From positions 1-53,930 of IMG/VR virus record IMGVR_UViG_3300005530_000030: a stretch of 53,930 bases of DNA, one strand, 5' to 3'. The notes beneath the pieces are model-generated. The model was not told where the DNA came from. It did no database searches and was given only the letters and a program-made list of their open reading frames with translations. Below, piece after piece: positions 45,573-51,700 of this stretch. How positions within the stretch are numbered: the first letter of the stretch is position 1; each line of letters opens with the position of its first letter. The stretch comes from a virus. The translations under genes and the position numbers were made by a program.

Positions 45573-46067
45573 ATGCAGATGGCCAGAGAATATCACAAGG
45601 GTAAGTATACCCCCAAAAATCCGACGAAATACGTAGGCAATGTCCATAACATTGTATTCCGCTCCGGCTGGGAAGCAGAATTTATGAACAAGTTAGACCT
45701 AAACGAAGATGTACTTTCTTGGGGTTCGGAAGAAATTGTAATTCCCTACTACAATCCTGTAAAAGAGAGGATGGCCCGGTACTTCCCTGACATGATTATC
45801 CGCCAAAAGGAGAAGGATGGCAGCCACAGCACTGTCGTGGTCGAAATTAAGCCTCCGAATGAAATCACGAAGCCCGTTCGCAATCGTGGTAAAAAAGCCT
45901 CGACATACATGCATGAGTGTCTTACATGGATACAGAATCAATCCAAGTGGCGGGCAGCTGCCGATTGGTGTCAGAAACGTGGTGCCACCTTTGTAGTTGT
46001 CACTAAGAACAACCACAACAGGTTCGTGATTCTAACTGAGGAGCAAGCCATCCATGGCGGCCGATGA
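45573..46067 (+). CDS. 4: Head completion nuclease-like protein, T4 gp4
   Basis: A 164-residue protein (T4 gp4 is 150). Matches: GKYTPKNPTKYVGNVHNIVFRSGWEAEFMNKLD (read as YTPKNPTKYVGN and FRSGWEAEFMNKLD), WGSEEIVIPYYNPV, RYFPDMIIRQKEKDG and VVVEIKPPNE. D in YFPD and E-x-K in EIKP form a PD-(D/E)XK-type nuclease centre. gp4 is needed to finish heads before tail joining. ATG 45573 or 45579 may start it; no clear ribosome binding site. Confidence 0.88.
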   Translation: MQMAREYHKGKYTPKNPTKYVGNVHNIVFRSGWEAEFMNKLDLNEDVLSWGSEEIVIPYYNPVKERMARYFPDMIIRQKEKDGSHSTVVVEIKPPNEITKPVRNRGKKASTYMHECLTWIQNQSKWRAAADWCQKRGATFVVVTKNNHNRFVILTEEQAIHGGR

Positions 46068-46314
46068 TAGCGAGAGACTGCACAACCCCCTCCTTTTCGG
46101 GGGCGTGACGTATGACGAGCGGCGACGCATAATCAGCATGTCCAAGTTCCCCGACGCAACGCCTTGTCCGGGCTGCGGCAACAAGGTCTTTGAGTCAATC
46201 TGGTGGTCGAGCCGCATCCCATCTGAGAAAGACGAGTCCGTCTGGGATTGGTGGCATACAGTGTGCCTTTGGAAGAAAGTCTATAAGGAGGACAATGCCA
46301 AAACCGCCGACTAA
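46054..46314 (+). CDS. 86-residue zinc-binding protein
   Basis: ATG overlaps the end of gene 4. CPGCGNKVF near residue 38 and WWHTVCLW near residue 67 supply a C-x-x-C plus H-x-x-C set, a plausible treble-clef zinc site. The rest is Trp-rich (SIWWSSRIPSEKDESVWDWWH region). Inserted between genes 4 and 2. Function unknown. Confidence 0.6.
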   Translation: MAADDSERLHNPLLFGGVTYDERRRIISMSKFPDATPCPGCGNKVFESIWWSSRIPSEKDESVWDWWHTVCLWKKVYKEDNAKTAD

Positions 46315-46990
46315 TGACTTTCAAGGCACCGAAATAGAGAAAATTCGCCGGCTTTTCAAGACAAAAGCCGGCAAGTCTCTTCCTTCCGTCAGTAAGATGG
46401 AAGCAAAAGATGTGCGGGAGTGGTTTACCCGCAACATGAAGATGTTGGCATCCAATGTCAATGTCAACAAAATTATGCGAGATAATCCCGAACGCCTAGT
46501 TCCTGGTAACAGGATTAGTTCCCGTACTCTTGGCATGATGATGATGTGGTTTTACGACCCAAAACACAAAAAGACCCTTCCATACTATGACCGGCTTCCG
46601 GTCGGATTCATTGTCCAGCTAGCCCCTCACGGCTTCTATGCCATCAACCTGCACTACCTAAACCCCCAGGATAGAATGCGGCTATTTGCCGCACTTATCG
46701 ACATTGGGGGAAGTCGCATCGGCGAGCAGCGGCGCCTCTTGCTCACCTATCGCCTCCTAAAAGGCGCAGCTCGCACCAAACTCTTTCGCCCGTGTTTCAA
46801 GCGTTACTTGGCCAATCACGTCAAAAGTCGTTTCTATATTGTGCCGCCCGACGAATGGCATATTTTCCTGTCTCTACCAAATGTCGAACGCTTCGAAAAG
46901 GGCGGCGGGGGCAACAAAGGCAATTTTGGCGGTTCTATCAGTAAATACCAGATATGGTCTCAATCCCGAAAAAAGGCTGATATTTCTTAA
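46295..46990 (+). CDS. 2: DNA end protector-like, T4 gp2 type
   Basis: A 231-residue protein; ATG 46295 with AAGGAGG 4-5 nt upstream. LGMMMMWFYDPKHKKTLPYYDRLPVGFIVQL (read as WFYDPKHKKTLPYYDRLP), GFYAINLHYLNPQDRMRLFAAL, RPCFKRYLANHVKSRFYIVPPDEWHIFLSLP (read as RPCFKRYLANHVKSR and DEWHIFLSLP) match the proteins called gp2 in T4-like cyanophages. T4 gp2 sits at the DNA end and blocks RecBCD. Neighbour gene 4 is next to gene 2 in T4 as well. Confidence 0.7.
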   Translation: MPKPPTNDFQGTEIEKIRRLFKTKAGKSLPSVSKMEAKDVREWFTRNMKMLASNVNVNKIMRDNPERLVPGNRISSRTLGMMMMWFYDPKHKKTLPYYDRLPVGFIVQLAPHGFYAINLHYLNPQDRMRLFAALIDIGGSRIGEQRRLLLTYRLLKGAARTKLFRPCFKRYLANHVKSRFYIVPPDEWHIFLSLPNVERFEKGGGGNKGNFGGSISKYQIWSQSRKKADIS

Positions 46991-47688
46991 TGCCTCTTGG
47001 ATTTAATATCCAGCAATTTATCGATATCATAAATGCCAAGGGCGGTTTTCAAAGACCGAATAAGTTCTTGGTGACTATAAGTCCGCCTCAAGCCATGATG
47101 GGGCAAATCACTAAGGCCGGAGTGCAAAGTCCGGCAAGTTCGCAAAGCCAAACTTTTACGGGCCAAAACCTCCTTCAACAATTGCATTTTTGGTGTGAGG
47201 GGGCTCACCTTCCCGGTGTCATTTTGATGAGTCAAGAAGTGAATCGCTATGCCTATGGTATTCCGGAAAAAAAGCCTTTCCGGGCCGGATTCCAAGACAT
47301 GGGGCTTATCTTCTATGCTGACGGCCAGATGGAAAACTGGACATTTTTTACAAAGTGGTGCCAGCTCGCAACCAACTATGATATGAGCGGAGGTACTCCA
47401 GCTCCGGCCACTCACACAAGAGTTGTAGGCGGCGCTCCCCAACCCCAAGATCCCTATGAAGTCAGTTACAAAATTGATTATGAAGGAATGGTGCAAGTCA
47501 CCCTCTTTGACCAAACCGGCCAGCAAACCTTGAGCGTAGTACTTCGGGATGCTTGGCCGATTTTCGTCAGTGACGTGAATTTGCATTGGGCCGAAAACAA
47601 CCAATTCATGCGATTTGGGGTCTCAATGAACTTCCGAGATTGGTACATCGGCGGAAACCCATATAATACTATGGTGCGGCTGACCTAA
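46990..47688 (+). CDS. 54: Tail-tube family protein, gp54/gp19-like
   Basis: A 232-residue protein; ATG overlaps the preceding TAA (taATG). RPNKFLVTISPPQAMM, CEGAHLPGVILMSQEVNRYAYGIPEKKPF (split as CEGAHLPGVILMSQEVNR and YAYGIPEKKPF), DMGLIFYADGQMENWTFF and a C-terminal VVLRDAWPIFVSDVNLHWAENNQ are the strand pattern of the T4 tube fold (gp19, gp54). The length exceeds gp19 (163) and is below gp54 (320). As sheath and main tube genes are not in the window, gp54-like initiator is preferred. Confidence 0.65.
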   Translation: MPLGFNIQQFIDIINAKGGFQRPNKFLVTISPPQAMMGQITKAGVQSPASSQSQTFTGQNLLQQLHFWCEGAHLPGVILMSQEVNRYAYGIPEKKPFRAGFQDMGLIFYADGQMENWTFFTKWCQLATNYDMSGGTPAPATHTRVVGGAPQPQDPYEVSYKIDYEGMVQVTLFDQTGQQTLSVVLRDAWPIFVSDVNLHWAENNQFMRFGVSMNFRDWYIGGNPYNTMVRLT

Positions 47689-47755
47689 CTACTTTTTGAG
47701 CCATTAATAGCCCACGAAGGGCCTTCATGCTTCATTTATAGACCAAAGGTGGAAA

Positions 47756-48475
47756 ATGCTTCCTAAGATTCAATACCCTCTTACTGACCTGACGCTCCCA
47801 ACTAACGGCAAAATTCTGAAAGTCCGACCCTTCCTGGTAAAGGAAGAGAAAATTCTTCTAATGGCAAAGGAAGCGGCATCGGCCGAAGGGGCCAACTATC
47901 AGAAAGAAGTCCTGCGGGCCGTTCAACAAATCGTGCAGAATTGCGTCCAAGAAAAAGACTTTGATGCCGAAAAGTTGGCCATGGCCGACTTGGAATGGCT
48001 ATTCCTGAAACTACGAGCAATCAGCGTCGAGAATGTCGTCAAAGTCTCTTATCGGGACCCAGAAGACGATAAGGTCTATGATTTCAGCATTAACCTGGAT
48101 GAGATTCAGGTGGATATGACTAAGGTTACGACCTCGGTTATCGATTGCGGGAGCGTGAAGCTGGGAATGCGCTATCCCCGAGCCGCCCTATTCCTTGGAG
48201 ACGTGCCAAAGAACGGCACCGAAGAACTTGAGCGCCTTCTAAAGCACACCATCTCCCATATCGAGGAAGCGGGCGGAAAGAAGTACGATTTGGCTGAGGT
48301 AAAAACCGAAGACCTGCAAGAATTCATCGAGTCAATCCCCGGCAAAGCTCTTGAGGATATCAAAAAGTTTTGGCAGGGCGCCCCAAATCTAAAGCATGAA
48401 ATCAAATACACAAACTCTAAAGGTACCGAGCGTTCGATTGCTCTGACTTCGCTATTTGATTTTTTCTCTTTCTAA
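47756..48475 (+). CDS. 26: Tail assembly chaperone, T4 gp26-like (frameshift donor)
   Basis: A 239-residue protein with the gp26/T4_baseplate pattern LTLPTNGKILKVRPFLVKEEKILLMA, then ADLEWLFLKLRAISVENVVKVSY and CGSVKLGMRYP. In T4-like phages this gene lies upstream of the tape measure and behaves as an assembly factor. Its last codons, GAT TTT TTC TCT TTC TAA, contain a slippery heptamer that can move ribosomes into the next frame. Analogy: lambda gpG/gpGT. Confidence 0.8.
   Translation: MLPKIQYPLTDLTLPTNGKILKVRPFLVKEEKILLMAKEAASAEGANYQKEVLRAVQQIVQNCVQEKDFDAEKLAMADLEWLFLKLRAISVENVVKVSYRDPEDDKVYDFSINLDEIQVDMTKVTTSVIDCGSVKLGMRYPRAALFLGDVPKNGTEELERLLKHTISHIEEAGGKKYDLAEVKTEDLQEFIESIPGKALEDIKKFWQGAPNLKHEIKYTNSKGTERSIALTSLFDFFSF
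48460..48466 (+). promoter_or_regulatory. Programmed -1 frameshift heptamer T TTT TTC
   Basis: In the zero frame the codons are GA-T TTT TTC, fitting X XXY YYZ exactly, nine bases before the stop. A -1 slip reads TTT CTC TTT CTA and joins the ORF beginning at ATG 48475. The site lies where G/GT chaperone frameshifts occur, just before the tape measure gene. Confidence 0.7.
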
Positions 48476-48699
48476 TGTGCCATCAAAGCCTCCAGAGTTA
48501 CTTCAGTTTATTGCATAGCTTGTCTTATCATCACAAGTATTCAATAACTGATCTGGAGGGCATGATGCCGTGGGAGCTTAATGTTTATGTCGCTATGCTC
48601 CAAAAAGAACTCCAAAAAATAGAAGAAGCTCAGTCAGCTCCTAAGCAACAAATTCCTCAGCCGACATTCCAAGGGGCCGTTCCCGGTCTTACTTGGTAA
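48475..48699 (+). CDS. 51: gp51-like / T-domain of tail assembly chaperone
   Basis: A 74-residue ORF in the -1 frame relative to the gp26-like gene. Its ATG overlaps that stop (taATG), and the same frame is open upstream to the slippery site. LHSLSYHHKYSITDLEGMMPWELNVYVAMLQKEL is the short helical T-domain type, with a final Gln/Pro tail. T4 gene 51 lies at the same place. It may be made as a fusion of about 310 residues and/or by reinitiation. Confidence 0.65.
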   Translation: MCHQSLQSYFSLLHSLSYHHKYSITDLEGMMPWELNVYVAMLQKELQKIEEAQSAPKQQIPQPTFQGAVPGLTW

Positions 48700-48702
48700 A
48701 TA
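48697..48702 (+). promoter_or_regulatory. Late-promoter-like box before the giant tail gene
   Basis: GGTAAATATC, overlapping the stop of the gp51-like ORF (TAA 48697-48699), 28 nt before ATG 48730. It is directly followed by the hairpin at 48701-48721. Confidence 0.55.
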
Positions 48703-48721
48703 TCGTGTCATGAGCACGATA
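48701..48721 (+). promoter_or_regulatory. Hairpin abutting the Shine-Dalgarno of the giant tail gene
   Basis: TATCGTG (48701-48707), loop of 7, CACGATA (48715-48721). The right arm's last base is the first base of AGGAAG. Initiation 6-7 nt after the TAAATA box (about 48708) would remove the left arm. Confidence 0.55.
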
Positions 48722-48729
48722 GGAAGATA

Positions 48730-51700
48730 ATGCCTTTTTGGGGTAATCTTGGAAGATTTGCGCTTGGTTATACCGCCGCTCGTCTTTCTCAGTCAGTAAG
48801 TCAAACCACAGCCGGCTCTCTGTATATGCAGGGCCGGAATATGTGGAACGCCGTGTCCTCTGTACGGGAATCGCTTGTCCCTGAGAGACTGACTAACTCT
48901 ATTTCAAATGTTGGATTTGGACTTAGCACCTTCCAGCCGGCTCGCCTTCCTCAAAATTTGCATCCGGGCGGGGTCACGGATATCGAGGAGGTTGATCATA
49001 AGTTTACCGGGGCCTACAACAACCTTCTAAAAAGTCTTCGCCAAAATAATCAGGCGATTGCAAAAAGCTTGTCCGAGCATAGCCGGGCCATTCAGATTTT
49101 GCGCTCCGATGTCGCCGGCCTTAAGCGCCAACAAGACCGATTTGAAATGGCTTTCAACCGCATGCGGTATGAAGGCATGGGTCAGGGCGGCGTACAGTCT
49201 CTTGGCTCTATGGGTCAAATGGGCGCCTTTGGAGGCATGGGCGGGGGCATTCAATATGGCCAGAATCACCCATGGCTTCATGCGGCAGCAGCTGGATACG
49301 GACTTTATAGAGGGGGCCGGGCAGCGGCTGGAGGGGCCGCCAGGGCTCTTGGGTTTCGGGGGGCAGCACGGGCCGGGGCAGGTTTTCTTGGGCGTCTAGC
49401 CGGTCGAGCAATCCCCGGTATTGGCTTAGGTCTTCTAGCCTATGATGCCTTTGGCATCGGCCGCAACATGTACCATGGCCAGGGATTTGGCCAAGCTCTC
49501 GCCAACCAATTTGGTTTTGGGGGAGCATATCCAGGAGGCGTGCCGTCTAACGCCGGGGGCGGATGGATGGGCGATGCTCCCGGCACCATTCGAGGCTATG
49601 GGGGCGGATTCCAGGGCGGACAGCTGGGCAACTATGGCTCATCTATGGGATTCCAGGGATCTTTCTCTGGTCATGGGGGGAACTCAAAAGACCAAGAAAA
49701 GGAAGCTATCGAGGGGCTAAAGAAAATGCTCCCCGAAGTCTTAAAAGATAAACTTGAAGTCGAAAGACTTGAATTTGTCTCAAAAGGCAGCATGAAGTTT
49801 AAGGCGGCCGGTCAATTCGTCATTCGAGGAAGTGAAGTTCTTATCTCAGCCGGCACCGTGACCATTGATACCCAGAATCTAAAGCTTTCATCAGGGGCCA
49901 TCCAACAACTTTATAGCAAAATGAATATTGGGGCGGCGGTAGACCAAAAAATCAAAGCCCTTGAAAGCAAAATAGATAATCGCCTGAGAAATATGGGGAG
50001 ACAGGGCGCCGAGCAAAGCTTTTCTCAACAGAGAGAGGCTGAGAGTCGTCGGTTTAGTTCGGCCGAGGGAGCCCAAAGACAAAATCTTCGTTCTCGCCCA
50101 TTTTCTGCAATTCAAGAACACGTTCGACCACACGACAATCGTCATTCCCAAGCCGAGCAAAGATATCGAGACAACTTCCGTTCTCGGCCATTTTCTTCGG
50201 TTCAAGAACATACTCGACCTTCAAGTTTAAGAGACAGACTAGCGGAGGTAGAGCAACAATACCGGGACAACTTTCGCTCCCGGCCCTTCTCATCCGTCCA
50301 AGAAACGGTAAGACCATACGATTCGAGAATGCAAGACGCTCTTTCTCAAGAGCGAGGCTTTCATGGTTCGGGCTATGGTCGCCAAAGTTCTCCAGGTTCG
50401 GGGCTTAGCCGAAATAAGGTAGAAGAAGCTATTCGCCGTTTTGGCGGACCTGAGAAAGTCATGGAAGCTGTTCGCTCCATGGGATGGAAGCAAGCTGTAA
50501 GCCTTATCTTCCGAGGAATTGGTGTCACTTTGGATGTCGTGATGGTGTTGCAAGCCATCAAAATCATTGAAGAGATTCTTCAGGCGTGGGTACCTGAGCA
50601 ATACGGAGGAAAGGAAGGACCGAACTACGGTAAGGTACCTTTGCCTCCTCAAAATCTACAAGAGATGTTCAGTCCTCGGATGGGCAGTGAACACGACCTT
50701 CGCCGAGACCTTGAACAACGACTTGGGATAAAACACCATAACTTGCATGGTCGTTTTGCCAATCACTTAAGAAATCGAGGATTCTCTACTGGAGGGAGTT
50801 TTGGGGCGGAACGGCAACCCAACAAAGGTTCCACCCAACAAATCACTCCCCCTTCTGTTATGCAGCGCCTCAAAAACTGGTGGGGCGGGGGAAGCCGCAA
50901 CCAAACATCTTCAGCGCAGCGCCATCATAACTTACATGGTCGTTTTGCCAACCATCTTAGAGAATATCAAAATAAAATCAGCCCCGAACAATCGGGTATG
51001 GGGCCGCCTGATCTATATGGCTCAGTAGCTGGAGGAACCCAGCTTGGAAATTACGGGGCAAGCATGGTGTTTGGACAGCCAAACACTGGCCGAAATGTGC
51101 GTCCAGCTCCCGGATCTGGATATACTACTCCCGGCAGCACCGTAAACGATATTGGTTATGGGGGTGGTATCGCCGGAAGAATCGGAACATCGGGGGGATT
51201 TGAACCCTATGGCAGCGGCGGGGGAGGATATTCCGGGGGCGGGGCAAGGTCTCCTCAGCAAGGCTCAAACGGCGCTATCAGTGGCGGCGACAGAACTTCC
51301 GGGGGCACCGACCTTGGGTCGGGGGGCGGGGCCGCATATCTCGCCCAGCGCCGACAAAGATTCCAGCAAGAAATAAATGGCGACCCCGAACTACGTCGGA
51401 AGTTAGCTAGACTTATCCAGGCAGAAAACCCCAGGGCGGGTACTGCTGTTATGGAAAGCATGTTCAATCGTCTTGAGTTGATGGAGCAGCAGACTGGTCA
51501 AAGAACTACTATCTCCGATTACTTAAATCGTTCGGGCCGGAATCAGTTTTATGGTCCTATTCGAAGGGGTGCTCTTCCTAATATCAACGAGCAGCAATAT
51601 AATCGTTACAGCGGAAATATTGATGAAGCCTTAAGAGGTTCAAATCAAATCCGAGGGGCCACTGATCAAGGATCTGGAAACGACCCCAACGTAAGACATC

